A stretch of DNA of 64,000 bases, taken from NCBI GenBank assembly GCA_028023455.1, contig JAQFVV010006203.1, positions 11,258,876 to 11,322,875 on the forward strand, read 5' to 3'. Below are positions 25,125 through 37,736 of this stretch, one piece after another; the stretch's first letter is position 1; each line of letters starts with the position of its first letter. The notes beneath the pieces were generated by a model, which was given only the letters and a program-made list of their open reading frames with translations, was not told where the DNA came from and made no database searches. Made by a program: the position numbers and the translations under genes. Origin of the DNA: Epiperipatus broadwayi (lineage: Eukaryota > Onychophora > Udeonychophora > Euonychophora > Peripatidae).

Positions 25125-25860
25125 AGATGTATGGAAAGTAAAAAGAGTTTAAATATATATAGAAATAAACAGAATTTTGGGTGTCAATTAATTTACAATA
25201 ATAACAAGGAAAGTAGTTTACTGTTTAAGACTCAAATAGGATCGTTAGTAACAAGGGAATATACACATAAATAGAAAAATGTGTGTTTTATTTAAAAATA
25301 TATTTATTGACATAATAAAATTGTACAGATGAATAATAAATGCACTTTGTTAATGTTGGCTCATTCATTGCTGGCATTGGTCTGGAAGATGTATGCCAGA
25401 GCCATTCTCTGCATTAGCAGGTTAATGAGTACATACATTCCATTTTGTTGGTATTGACCACCCCTTTTGAGATTGGCCCAATAATGCTAACTTATCAGCT
25501 GGAATATGTTTTAGTCTGCAAGTTATGTAAGGAAGGCGTGGAAAATATTAAATATTTGCTAATTGAATGTAAATGGTTAAAAACAGAAAGGGTACAAATA
25601 ATGAAGTTGTGGGGAAATAAATATAAACAAAGTGATTATACAAAAAGTGGGTTCTTGGTTTCTATTCTGAGTTTGGAAAAAGATAAGAAGGATTTAGATA
25701 ATGTTATGGAAATGGGATGAAGCAGAATAAAGAAGAATATGGGAAAAACTTAGAGTGGGAAATGGAAAGGTAAGGTAAGGTGGCTAATACATTTCTTTGG
25801 GCATAGTGACTGAGAGTTTTCTGACTCCGAGAAAGAAGAAGCCATAGTGCATCACATTGC
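25125..25860 (+). pseudogene. LINE 3' fragment, same family as 1385-1915, interrupted
   Basis: 25125-25285 matches the MESKKSLNIYSS... start of the copy at 1893 (-). 25480-25720 then continues with CKLCKEGVENIKYLLIEC, the CCHC knuckle, and RVQIMKLWGNKYKQSDYTKS. Between them lies about 190 bp of unrelated sequence (25290-25480), so this copy was broken by an insertion or rearrangement. The non-coding tail to about 25860 also matches (GGGCATAGTGACTGAGAGTT). No RT domain is present. Confidence 0.7.
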
Positions 25861-26080
25861 ATTTCTATGTATAAAAAATGAGATAAATGCATAGAGAATA
25901 GGTACGTAAATGTGATTAGTAAAAGAGGAAAGAGATTAATCAGAGAGAAAAAATAGAGTTATGGAAAGAAAATAAATATGAATAAAAATTAATGTTGAGT
26001 TATTAAAGTATATTTATAAAGTATGAAAGGATTGACAATAGCATAAGAGGAATCTTATTTTGATTCCAAGAAAACAAGCT

Positions 26081-26092
26081 CCCCCCCCCCCC
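26081..26092 (+). repeat. Poly-C tract (12 C)
   Basis: A C12 run in an otherwise AT-rich region. A G-run partner is near 35665 and a C-rich run near 62661. Confidence 0.9.
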
Positions 26093-26796
26093 AATAAGTT
26101 GTACTATAATTAGATCTTATGTACAAATGAGAGGGAAAATGAACATTTACTTCTGGAGTTATATCATGCTGAAAGAGTTTCAGAAATTATTTTATAAAGA
26201 ATGGGAGAAACATAAAGATGAAGTTTTATGATAAAATTAATATAAGGGCAGAATATTTAAATTAATGAAACAATGTTTTATTAAAATAGGATAGAAGAAG
26301 GGGAAATGTATTAGTACTGGAATGATTATATTGTTATAGATTAAAAAAGATTAATGGAGAGATAAAAGAGTTGTATTTTATGATACATAATGTTTTCAAA
26401 AAAACAGAGGATGTCACTTGATTAACAGAGTCTAGGAATATGAACTATGCATATGAATTTACTTCTAACTATTTGAAAAAAAGACATTTTTTATTTTATC
26501 ACATTATCAAGCAATAACATTTCAGTCTTCATCAATAATAATTTGACATTTTTTGCTACATCTCAGTGTTTAATAATGTATCACAAGCAATAATGAGTCT
26601 TTTAACTCAGAAATTCACAACATATGATTCACTACCTTTGGTGGCATATGATTGAGTTACAGATGGTTCACAAAAGAACACACTATTTTTGAAAAGTTAT
26701 ATTTAAATTTATTCAAATAATGTAAAACTGATATATATTGTAATGGGAATTTTTACTGATCACCAACAATAATAAGTAATAGTAAGTATAAGCTGA

Positions 26797-27070
26797 TTTC
26801 CAACAATATGTCCCATAAATTTAGGTAACCAAATTAATGATAAGTGGAACTAACTGTTCAATAAATGCCCTATAGATTTGGCTAACTATAAATGTAAAGG
26901 AAAATATTACAACTGAGCAGGGCTAGCTGGGTTGCAAATGCCACATAGATTTGGGTAACCAAAATGTAAATAGATAAAATTATGGACCAGGTAGTTTTTT
27001 CCAACTATGCACTACATAATTGGACAATCCAAAATATAATGGATAAGTACTGCACTTAGTCAGCCAAAAA
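26797..27070 (+). repeat. Degenerate minisatellite, about four units of 58-76 bp
   Basis: Units start CAACAATATGTCCCATAAAT, CAATAAATGCCCTATAGAT, CAAATGCCACATAGATTTGG and CAACTATGCACTACATAATT. Each is followed by a GGTAACC-like block. A TGTAATGGGAATTTT motif precedes the array (26739) and recurs at 27609. Confidence 0.65.
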
Positions 27071-27556
27071 TATAACTCTTAAATAAATGAGTTGATCCAC
27101 AAATGGTTCTACGATGATTTAAATTTACATCTATAATGGATTCATAAAATTTGTAAGCTGCCAATGAATCGGAAGATACATATCTTTACTCGACCAAAAA
27201 AAAAAAAAAAAATAGAATTCAATAAATGATGATTTACATGTTAATAAGGTATAGTATGGGATATACAATTAATTATCTTAATAATAAAAGATAAATTGTA
27301 TAATAAAATAATTTTGTATAAAAAATTATTTGTGTAAGAGCTCAATCAACAGCTCTTAGATTAACAATAAAGGATACATTTATTAAAACAAATGTTAACT
27401 CATTTAGGTAGCTAAGACAAGTAATATAATTTTATTTCAACAACTGGAATCTAACATCTGTCAAGGTACATTTATAATCTATCTCTGCTATATTACAATT
27501 AGTAAATATTTTCTCTAATAAAAATCATTTATACATAGTCATAAAAAAGGTAATTA

Positions 27557-27600
27557 CACACACACACACACTCTCTCTCTCTCTCTCACACACACACAAA
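27557..27600 (+). repeat. Compound (CA)n(CT)n(CA)n microsatellite
   Basis: CA, then CT, then CA dinucleotide runs in direct succession. Confidence 0.95.
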
Positions 27601-30019
27601 AATAACATGTAATGGGAATTTTATTATTCTTATATATTTATATCATATCTTTCAAATCAAGTAATTATATAATTTAAACTAAATTATATCGGCTATTGGT
27701 TATGTTTAAATTTAGATTTGTTTTCAAATCAAATGCATAAAATAATATTGCATTAATAATTGAAATTAGTAATAAAGAAGATTTTTTTATAGATATCTGT
27801 CAATAATTACCATTATACTCTTAATTATTATTAACAAATGAAGGTTAACTGAGTAGATAATTTAAAAGAAATTTGTCATTAACATTTGATACCAAGTTCA
27901 GCATATAATTTCAGTTTAATCTCCATTATCCCACAGCATTTTTTTTGGCATTTCCATCCTAACAAACAAAATGTAGGGTTCCATAAATATTTTAATCATT
28001 AAATACTATTCAACTATTCTTTTTATCGATATTACAATCCATGACAAATCTATTTAATAACTTCAAGGAGGTTAGCATAGTATTTGTTGTTATCAATTTC
28101 ATTTTGTTCATAAGAATATTAAAAGAGGAGAGTTCACATTCTTCTCCCCTATGTGACTTTCTCACTCACAGTGCATTATTACTTTGCTGTAAATCTAGAA
28201 TCTATTGGTAAAAATATATATAAAAAGCCACAAATTTTAAAGATGAAAAAGTATATATATTCTTCTTGCTGTCACTTAGTAACCAACAATAATGCAGTCT
28301 TTTTTGTTATCATTATTATTAGCTCATGAACTTGAGATTTTCCTTCAATGACTTTAATAGAGTCATTGTTATCATTTGATATAACTTAAAAAAAATATTT
28401 TTTTTAATTTTAATAAATTAATTGTTGATTCACTCCCAATTTACTCAAACTATAAATGTATTTACTAAACACACAATTTTTAATTGTTTTTTTCTTTATT
28501 CATTTATAAACTATAGGAGGATAATAAATGATGATATGTGCATATCATAATATATATATAAAGAAATTAAAATTATATCTTTATTATATTGATTACCACA
28601 TTTTTCAGCTCTTTGTGAGTGTCAGATATAAAAATTTATTGCACCTCTCTAATAAATAATTTCAATAAATATTTTCCAGAAAATTATGAAAATGAAAATT
28701 GGATTAAGAATCCAGTAGTTGCAGATATATTGCAAAATTTTGTACCCAAAGAGAAAAATATGGTTAATAAAAATTTCTTCTGACCGAATGTTAATGGAAG
28801 ATTTTTAAAATAATACATTCATAATTTTTTGTATTCAGAGAAAGAGTGATTTCAAAGAAGTTGAGGGACAATAATTGGTAATTTTGGTAATTTAATTGTA
28901 TTATAAAATATATGTTATATTCAAAAAGATAAATGTATCTTAGTTAAGAAGGTGGTATATATTGCATTGTTAATTTATTTTCCAATGATATAATCCAAGT
29001 TTATCTAATAAATAATTATGGATCAAAAAAAATTATATTTCCAGGATAAAACATGAATGTATAACACATATGTAATATTATAAAGGATGTGTACAAAAGA
29101 ATGTATGTAATACTTCATTATAGTTATCATTGATCTCAAATATTATAAAGCGTTAAGAATATAATATGATGTTTGTTATATTGATAAATGATATTTGTTT
29201 TGATAGATTAACTTTTATAGCCAATGTATTATAAACATTAGGGAGATAAAATGTTACATACGTGGATTGAAAATGAGGATACTATAAGTTAATAAATGAA
29301 TATTGGATAAGTTAAAATGTCAGGATAGTTGAATATAAATCCTGAAGAACTACTATTGAGTATAATGGGTTAGATCTAAAGGATGTCCTTATTTTATTAT
29401 GAAAGTATTGAGGATATTTTTCAGAACAGATAATCACCACATTTTGTGAGTACTTAAGAGAAAAGTCAGGATTCCAGAGATAATACCATTGAAATAATAA
29501 TGATTACCCTAGGTTATGACTGTTGAAGGATAAATGTTAGTTACTTCAATTTCTACAAAACACTATTTAAATTAGTTGCTTATTCTAAGTGATATCTTAG
29601 ATAATGAATTGAAGACTATAACTTTTCTTCCTATAGTAAGTAATGATAGCTTAAGTAATGATAAATGAGTGTATGCAAAACAAATACACATAGATCTTAT
29701 AAAAAAAAGAATAAGATATTGTTTCAAATTATTATATGAGATTATTAAAATGAAGATTGTAAAAGAAATAAGTATGATGGACGAAGATAAAGTACTAAAG
29801 GTAAAAATATTCTTGATTCCAATATTTATTTATGGTATTTTATTTATATTTCATGGACAATGTAAATATTAAATGGTAATTTGATAGATAATGAGATATC
29901 AATACAGTAATTATAAATTTGTTAAACTTTGAAAAAAGTATGAGAATTGAAACTTTTCAATATGAATATGTATGTTAGAAATATTGTGGTAGTTGTTCTA
30001 AACTTAGTAAATGATTCAT

Positions 30020-30160
30020 ACATGAGGAAATTAAAACAAAGCTCTCTATGCAGTATTGCCACTCAATGCAAGCCAGAGTGTATGGAGAGTTTTGCCTGTG
30101 TTAATAACAGTTATAAGCAAGCATAAGAAATGGTGATCATGTGATGTGGTGTGACATGAG
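30020..30160. repeat. Member of the 36.2-kb palindrome family (partial)
   Basis: Shares GCAGTATTGCCACTCAATGCAAGCCAGAGT, GTATGGAGAGTTTTGCCTG and GCATAAGAAATGGTGATCATGTGATG-type blocks with 36165-36480. The hammerhead-like centre and the stem around CTACTCATCCAATATC are deleted. Confidence 0.7.
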
Positions 30161-30559
30161 GAAATTAATGAAAATATTATTATATTTAGTTTTTATTTTA
30201 TTTTATGTATAAACTTAAATATATTATAGTTATAGTGTTATTTGTAAAATAGTTTAATTTTATTGTAAATAGAAACTGCTTTTTTCTATAAATGTCAAAC
30301 TATTATAAATAAATATATATTTTGATTTAAATTAGATGATTAGTGTCATCTCCTTAATTCATTCATAAGTGTCATGGCATCCTACTTAATTTTATAGCAC
30401 ATTAAATTTTTCATATAAATTTTATTTATTTAATGTTTTATTAGAAGATTTCAAATAAAAATTACAATGAGATGACATTAAATATTCATTAGTAATAAAA
30501 AAAATTTGTTAATTCTTAAATATTATAAGTTGTAAATATATGAATTTTTTTTACAGTAC

Positions 30560-30680
30560 AGGCTTTTTCATACCTGCACTCCAGTATGTAATATATGGAG
30601 GGTTTGAACTCAGACTATCATACAACCCTCAACTATCTATGCTATCTCATACTGCTGAGTTCAAACCCCCTATATATAAG
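30560..30680 (-). repeat. Hammerhead-repeat family, 3' fragment only
   Basis: On the minus strand: GCAGTATGAGATAGCATAGATAGTTGAGGGTTGTATGATAGTCTGAGTTCAAACCC-like sequence matches the region downstream of the hammerhead in copy D. TAGCATAGATAG fits a pol III A box and AGTTCAAACCC a B box. No hammerhead core remains. The B-box-like motif is repeated just upstream (GGGGGTTTGAACTCAG at 30654-30669, minus strand). Confidence 0.6.
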
Positions 30681-31775
30681 TTGTAAAGTAATTAAAATCA
30701 TATAAATCAAATATCTGCTACATCTGATTTATAATCTGATAAGAGTAATAGAAAATTTATTTGTTGGTCTATTTAGAATTTATGTAAATTAAAAGATATC
30801 TGAAATTTAATTGTAAAGTATCATTTTATGTTCAGAGCATTAAAATTTTTTATCCTTTTTATAGAGTCACAAATACTTTTCAAAATTATTTTGGTTATTA
30901 TAAAATGCTAAAATAAAAAGTTTTTAAAAATAAATAAAACTTAGACAATTACAATGTTTGTTTGAAAGATATATGGAATGGGTTATTGCTAAAATAATTA
31001 TTATTTCTTAAGGTTAATTTATAAAGATTATATTTTGATTAGGGATAAGTAATGTGATTATTAGAGAGTGATTATTCTACCTAATAGTTATGATTAGTAT
31101 AAGTGTATGGTTAATTTAATGAAAAGTGTTTCATAAGTTATTATTATAATGTTAACTTAATAATTTAATTACCATTATTTGTTTAGTATTGAAAACAGAT
31201 GTATTACTGGATAATTGTTTTAGCTAGAATTTGTAATTACAAGATTATTATTGTAATTTAGATTATTGGATTTCAATAAAATCCCTCTTGGCTGCAATTA
31301 TTTAAATGTTAACCATTAATATTATTATTAAAAGAATACTCATTACCTCTGGGATTTTAATAAAATAGCTTAATAACAAATTAGATTAATTTAATATATT
31401 TATTTTAATTTTATAATATTGTATATTATTATAGTTATAATGTATGTAAATAGTTGTAGTAATTATATAAATATGAGTTTATTATATTAGTTATGGTTAG
31501 CATGAAAATAAATGGAAATTTTCTATAATGGCAATCCTATTGGAGGGTATATTTTATACACTTTGTAATGTAAAAACCTGAACTTTGTGATCTTACCTAT
31601 AAATTATCTTATGTCAACTGTAATTGTAAAAAAGAGTTTCAATAATGCTATTTGTATTTGGTTTTAAATTGTCCTGTTTATTACTTTGTAAGGCAAAGGT
31701 GGTTCTCATAATAAGGAAAGGTTACAATATATATAAATATATATATATAAGTAAGCATTTATTTTTATAGTCCTA

Positions 31776-32375
31776 TGTCTTATAAATTGTAATACATTAA
31801 ATATCAGCCTTTTCAAGCTATTGTGCATGCGCTTTTTTACGAGTGTTAATAATAAATGAATACTTTCATTCCCAACACAAGATATAGTATTTATGAAAGA
31901 ATAAAATGAATCTGCTTATTCTTTCCAACCCAAATGCTTATATATGGGCAAATCTTAAGTACTGGAAATGAAAGCATGAGGATAGACCACTCACTTTAAA
32001 TTACTGTTTGCGCTATGTCTTATAAATTGTAATACATTAAAGATCAGCCTTTTCAAGATATTTACATATGTTTAAGTTTCATTTGAGAGTGATGTTTAGT
32101 AAATTCTAGATAATTTCGTTGACATCATTCATTCAGACATCATAAACAGTAATTTAAAGTGAGTGGTCTATCCTCACGCTTTCACTTCCAGTACTTAAGA
32201 TTTGCCCATATATAAGCATTTGGGTCAGAAAGAATAAGTGGATTCATTTTATTCTTTCCTAAATACTATATCTTGTGTTGGGAGTTAAAGTATTCATTTA
32301 TTATTAACACTCTTAAAAAGCATATGCCCAATATCTTGACAAGGCTGATCTTTAATGTACTACAATATTGTAGAT
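31776..32375. repeat. Foldback element with arms of about 220 bp
   Basis: 31784-32008 is the inverse of 32148-32368, with shared blocks such as GTGAGTGGTCTATCCTCA, AGTACTTAAGATTTGCCCATA and ACAAGATATAGTATTTA. In addition the 43-bp start (TATAAATTGTAATACATTAA...ATCAGCC) is repeated directly at 32013-32057. No coding capacity. No clear target duplication was found. Confidence 0.8.
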
Positions 32376-33942
32376 AGTAACTGTTGCAATGCAATTAAAG
32401 GAATGAATATTTAATTAAAACAAGAATAGTATAATAGAAAAGTTAGCATTATTTTTGGTTTAATTAACAGTCATTCTTTTTATTACACAGTAACAGTTAT
32501 AGTCAATTTATAATCTTAAATAAGGAAATAAAAAGAGCTATCTTTTTTCAAATCATTTGTAATCTTTCTCTGATAATATTGGGAAATTTGGCGAGTGTGG
32601 TTTAAATAAATGTTGAATTGCTTATTTGCTATAATAAATTTTCCTGCCTATCAACACGCAGTTGGTATGTTTATTATATTGGAAATCATTAGTAATTAAT
32701 GTTAATTTATCAGTTTAAATTAGAAAATATGGCCATTTTGCTATTGAAATTGCTGAGTGTATATAAATATTTACAGTAAAAAATGATATTTTCTAGTTAA
32801 TAAAATAATATCAAAACATTTATCTGTTGACAGTAGCATATTTATAATAGTTTTTAAAAGTTTGCTGTCTATATATAAGCATTGGCATTAGCAATTAGTA
32901 TACTCGGAAGTATGCCGTTATTCATTTAGATAAAAGATAATACCAACAACATTCACTTTTCTCATGAAAGGTTCCATACAATTTGCTACTAGTAGCTTTT
33001 TACCTCAAACTTAAGCATAACTGACTGAGTCTAACAAACAGTGGACAGTGTGATTACTATCAGAATATTTTCAGACTGGTAAATTATGGTTTGAGTGTGA
33101 GCAAATGGATCTCCATTTAATAGCAGTTCATCCACCTTACCATGAACAATCAGATTTAGTGATCTAGTTATATTATTGATCTATTTATGCTACTGGATAA
33201 TTCTTTATATTATTGTTGTTCATTGATCAACCATATTGTCTTCTATATCTGATTTAGATAGCTCTATAGTTTGGACAATACGGAATAAGCTTAGATGACT
33301 TCATGAAAGTGTTATTCTTAATTAAATATTTGCACCTATTATTATAGTGTAATATAGTTCAAATAGAAGGAGGTATTTCCCCCCATATATTTCTAATTAT
33401 TCTCTAAAATAATGAAAATCTTGGTGAGTTTGATTTAATATATATATATATATGTTTTATTTTTTTTTAAAAAATATTACAAAGAAAGGTATAGGTACTG
33501 CCATCTTTCACCTAGAAAATATAAATAATTACAGGAATTTTATTCAGTAATTACAAACATTAAGAAAGACATAATAGATAAAAATCAGACCAAATTAAGT
33601 ATTATATGATTCTCCTAGTGTACATTTAACATTTGCATTAACAACAGCCAACCATTCTAATATTTATTTTAGATTCTAATGAGCTGACAATTCTTGCTAT
33701 TGGCTTTCTTCAATAAAAATCAATGGGTTTGATATATTCATTCAGGAGTCACATTCTTTCCTTTATTACTTTACAATACAACAACTTGAAACTTTTAACA
33801 TTCCAAATAACTGTTTAGTTGACTTATTTGTATAGGTATTTAGATATGATTCTGTATCCGAAATATTATTTTGATGAGCTATCTTAAATGCTAAATATTG
33901 AGACTTTTTTTTATCATATGCCTTTTTTGTACTAAAAATTCA

Positions 33943-34971
33943 GTACTTACATATTAGACCTGCTGTCCATGTTTGTGATGGTGAAATGCTGTACTTTCCT
34001 CCAGTGGGGGAGGAGGCAAGGTATTTGTGACAGCAGAATGTCATATTAAAAAGTCAAATTTTTAACAATATGAAAAGTATAAATTTTTACACAAAAATGA
34101 TAAGCACATTACAATACTAAATAAAAGCAAGTAGTTATGACTTTAACTGCTAATTATATTATTGGCCGAGTGAGGTAAAAGTCAAAACTTTTAATTGGCC
34201 AATTCACAAACTTAACAAAGTCAATTGTCAAAATATATCCATCTTTTACTATTATATTCACTTTAGTTTTGTTTGTAAAAACTATATATATAATTATTCA
34301 GGTTATGAAAATGAACAAAAGTTTTTTCAAAAATAAATTTTTATTATTTAAATATATAAATTTTCGCGAGTGGAAAATGTAAAACAAAATCTTACTCACC
34401 AATCAAAACATTTTGCTAATGATGTGATTTTCTTTGCCAAGTTTAGTTGTAGAAAAAAGCAAATAATTTTTGTTAAAAATCTTAACTATTTTATTTTATT
34501 TTTAGCATATTTTATCAAAATAATTTATAATTTGTCAAAAAATACTGTTAAAATGGTCTAAAACATTCATTTATCATTTTTGAAATAAAATAAAAACAGA
34601 TCATAACTCTTTACTTTTTGGCAGCCATTTTCTTTGTTGTCAAAATTTATTAGCCAATGAGATTTAAGAGGCGGGTTATTTTTTCTTTGTTTGACATATA
34701 AGGTCATTTTTATTGATTTTTTTACTTGTAAAATAATTCAAGAGAGGGAAGCATCTTACAGAACTTTTTTTAATCTTTACAATGAGTCCAAAATTGTTAT
34801 CGTAGTACGAAAAATGACTGATTTAGAGTGACATCAAGCCACTTCGCTTTTAAACGAATCAATCAGTTAAAAGTTTAATAAAGCATTTTGCCATTGCATG
34901 CCCTCCCCTGGAATAAGATATAGCATTCTGCCATCACAAACATGAGGCGACATGTCTAGTATGTAAGTACC
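33943..34971. mobile_element. Non-autonomous DNA transposon, 1029 bp, with TIRs and an 8-bp target duplication
   Basis: The ends are GTACTTACATATTAGAC and its inverse GTCTAGTATGTAAGTAC(C). Terminal inverted repeats of roughly 130 bp include CATGTTTGTGATGG and a C-rich/G-rich CCTCC...GGAGG block. The element is flanked by AAAATTCA at 33935-33942 and 34972-34979, an 8-bp duplication as made by hAT or P-type transposases. The interior (34139-34860) has no convincing ORF; the 63-codon ORF at 34370 is unremarkable. It must have moved with a transposase supplied from elsewhere. Confidence 0.75.
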
Positions 34972-36164
34972 AAAATTCAAATTGATTATAGTTAAGATAT
35001 AATTGAAGGCATTGAAATATAAAATTGTTGTTCCACTGCTAGAAATACCTAGTTATATAGGCAAATTGTTTTGGCTTTAAGAAACCCTAAAGTGCTGTAG
35101 CACTGTTTACTGATGATGTTCTATCCCTGCCATAAAATATGTAGGGCATATACACTATAATTTATAACTCTTAAATTTTTATAGCTTTATAATATTTTAT
35201 ATAGTTAATGCATTATAATTTGTATCAAAAACTTGGTGATATGATTTTCAAACTTCAAACATATACAAAAATTGTCATTAAGAGCTTAGTAAATTGATCA
35301 GACCTATCTTTTTATTTTTTCACATTTTTCATTAACAGTATTACCATTTTAAATGTAATTTATTATTTTAAATAAGTTTTTTTTAATAATTCTAACACTC
35401 TGATATAGCTTATAACATTAATAAAAGCTTTTTCATCATAGTTGTAATATCTCTGAAATAACATTTTAATAATTTTAATTATATGCTAAATGTTAGCACT
35501 TTCTTTGCAATGTATCTCCTTTCTCCACCCATAAAGATTCAAAGTGACTCAGCTAATATACAACTGTAAGTTGCTAAAATTTATGCAAGCAAGTTGATTT
35601 GCACTCAAAACCTTAAGAGTTGAAACTTTCAAATTGTTATTTTTAATAGTACAATTATATAAGGGGGGGGGGGATGGCAACCAATTTGATAATTTAATTT
35701 AATTAATGATTTGACTTTTGGCACAATCTGTATCTTTGATATTTTATATATATATTTTATTAAGAGCAAATGTTGATAAAATGTTTGTTTTGTTTAGTTC
35801 AAACTGTAGCTGTTATATTTTAATATTGAATCAACAGTAAACTGACAGACAACTATATTTGACATTATATATATTTAACCATAAATTATAAATATAAAGA
35901 TAAACCACTATATTCCATCTTTCCTTTGAGTGAAAATAAAGTATTCTCATAATAACAATTAATATTTTAGCCAAATATCAAGGCATTATAAAATAAATCT
36001 TATAAATTATACTGTCAATAAAAAATTTTCATTCCATAAAAAAAGATATGCAATACCAAAAAACTTAACATGTGTATGTCTGTATATATATATATATATT
36101 ATAATATTGATATTTAAATCACATAAAATATTCATTATAGATTAATTATTACACAAAAGCAAAA

Positions 36165-36480
36165 CTCTTTATACAGTAGCACCACTTAATGCAAGCCAGA
36201 GTAATCAATGGTTGCAGGAATGTTTGTGCATAAAATCTCTATCTAGTGCCTACTCATCCAATATCTCCAGACTAGTTTCAAGCTTGCGTCTTTCATCTGA
36301 GAACACTGCACATAGTCTGGGGATATTGGATGAGTAGACACTAGATAGGGATTTTATACACAAACCTTCCTGCATCCATTGATTACTCTGGCTTGCACTG
36401 AGTGGCGCTACTGTATGGAGAGTTTTGCCTCTGAATAAATAGCTTGTGTAAGCATAAAGAATGGTAATCATGTGATGTTT
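36165..36480. repeat. Palindromic repeat with a hammerhead-like centre
   Basis: Left arm 36165-36275 and right arm 36311-36443 are inverse copies: GTAGCACCACTTAATGCAAG, CCAGAGTAATCAATGG, ATCTAGTGCCTACTCATCC, AATATCTCCAGACTAG. The 35-bp centre carries a hammerhead-like core on the minus strand. Related copies are at 30020-30160 and 48270-48420. The 73-codon minus ORF across it is a by-product of the palindrome. Confidence 0.85.
36262..36312 (-). ncRNA. Hammerhead-like motif at the palindrome centre (one core mismatch)
   Basis: Minus strand: CAGATGA (CUGANGA with U4 changed to A), AAG-ACGCAAG-CTT as stem II, GAAA, then CTAGTC|TGG. GAAAC-TA-GTC gives a two-pair stem III and the classical GUC cleavage triplet. 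The long arms would act as an extended stem I (CCCCAGACTA with TAGTCTGG). The U4 change should abolish activity. It shares GAAACTRGTCTG with the motifs at 59.9 kb. Confidence 0.45.
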
Positions 36481-37379
36481 GAAAGATTAATTATTGTAAT
36501 AAAAATAAAGTATTAATTGTGGTAATAAATCTTTAAAATAATATTTATAAATGCAGAATACTTTCAGTTATTTTCATAACCATTTTCAACTGGAAACTTT
36601 TTAAATTTGGAGCAAGTAAACATCATTACTTGATTTGTAAAATGTATTATCACTGTCTATAACTTTATTGTTATTATAATACTGATATTTGTAAATTTGT
36701 TCTTTAATGAATATCAATCTTATCTCTCTCCAATTAATGCAGATAATTACATCTTTGTTTGGTTAGGTTTTTTAGGGGAGGGGCAGGTATTTTGTTAGTT
36801 ATTAATTTGAGGAATTGAACACTCTTTTCAATCAAACTTTCACCAATAAAAACTTTGATTTCATCACTATGTTTTGCAATGTTAGATATAATGAATTTTT
36901 AATTTGCAAATGTTGTTATTGTTGCTATTGTTGGAAAATTGTGACATATTTCTGAAATATTTATGAATTATTTTGCCCTCATGAATACATTGGTGAATAC
37001 AGATGTAATATATGCACACATTCATATTAAAGTTGTTTAATATTTAGTTCAATAATAAACACGTTTAAAAATAATAATAATGTTGTGTGTTTTGTATTAA
37101 TGTCTTAAAAAAAAACAACACTAAATCTTTCAAGAATTACTTTTTAAGACAGAGAAAAAAAATCTTTATTTTTTTAAGATTAAAAAAATGCCTTTAAGAC
37201 ATATTGCTTATGCAAACTTCTTAAGATCTTGTAATTCACATGCAAAACAAATCAGTAATCAATAAATAAGCATTAAGAAATCTATCTAAAAAACTAACGA
37301 AGAAACAAAAATATAAAACAGTTATTTTACTTTTTAAATATAATTTATAAATTTATAGATAATTGAAAAGATAGTATGA

Positions 37380-37455
37380 TTATTATTGTATGGGCCTCAT
37401 GATGCATTCGTCTGTCATATTTATAATCCAGACATGAATCCCAGATAGATAAAAC
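37380..37455 (+). pseudogene. tRNA-Arg-like relic
   Basis: GGGCCTCATGATGCATTCGTCTGTC resembles the 5' half of tRNA-Arg (GGCCTAATGGATAAGGCGTCTGAC) and GACATGAATCCCAG resembles the B box. Stems are decayed. Probably the head of an old SINE. Confidence 0.45.
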
Positions 37456-37602
37456 TTGTCATTTTTTTAGTTTGTAGTTAGGTACAAATTGTTCCTTAAA
37501 TTAGTTGGCCTATAACTAATTCAGCCAATCACTCAATATTGGTTGGTAAATGTGGTATCTACCTGCTGTCATCTAGAACGTAAGATAGAAGGGAAAACCA
37601 TC

Positions 37603-37736
37603 AAAACTCTATCTACTTGTCTTGCATTGGTGGTCGAGAGGTCAGTGCAACTGCCTTGCACTTGCAGGCAGTTGCCCGGGTTGTGGTTTCGCATCCCAGC
37701 CGATGCTATGACACTTAAAAAAAACTCTATCTACTT
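37603..37736 (+). mobile_element. 102-bp tRNA-like SINE with a perfect 16-bp target-site duplication
   Basis: The insert 37619-37720 is flanked by AAAACTCTATCTACTT at 37603-37618 and 37721-37736. It carries GGTGGTCGAGAGGTCAGTGC (A-box region), an anticodon-type arm ACTGCC-TTGCACTTGCA-GGCAGT, GGTTTCGCATCCC (B box) and terminal GCATTGG that pairs with CCGATGC as a 7-bp acceptor-like stem. It ends in a short A-rich tail. The long TSD and A tail indicate LINE-mediated retroposition. It looks like a single tRNA-like unit without a SINE body, related to class II (Leu/Ser) tRNAs but not functional. The overlapping 118-codon ORF from 37543 is incidental. Confidence 0.85.

Noticed and set aside
36250-36471. 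Minus-strand 73-codon ORF across the palindrome.
   Set aside because: Explained by the inverted repeat; no family similarity and the sister copies do not keep the frame.
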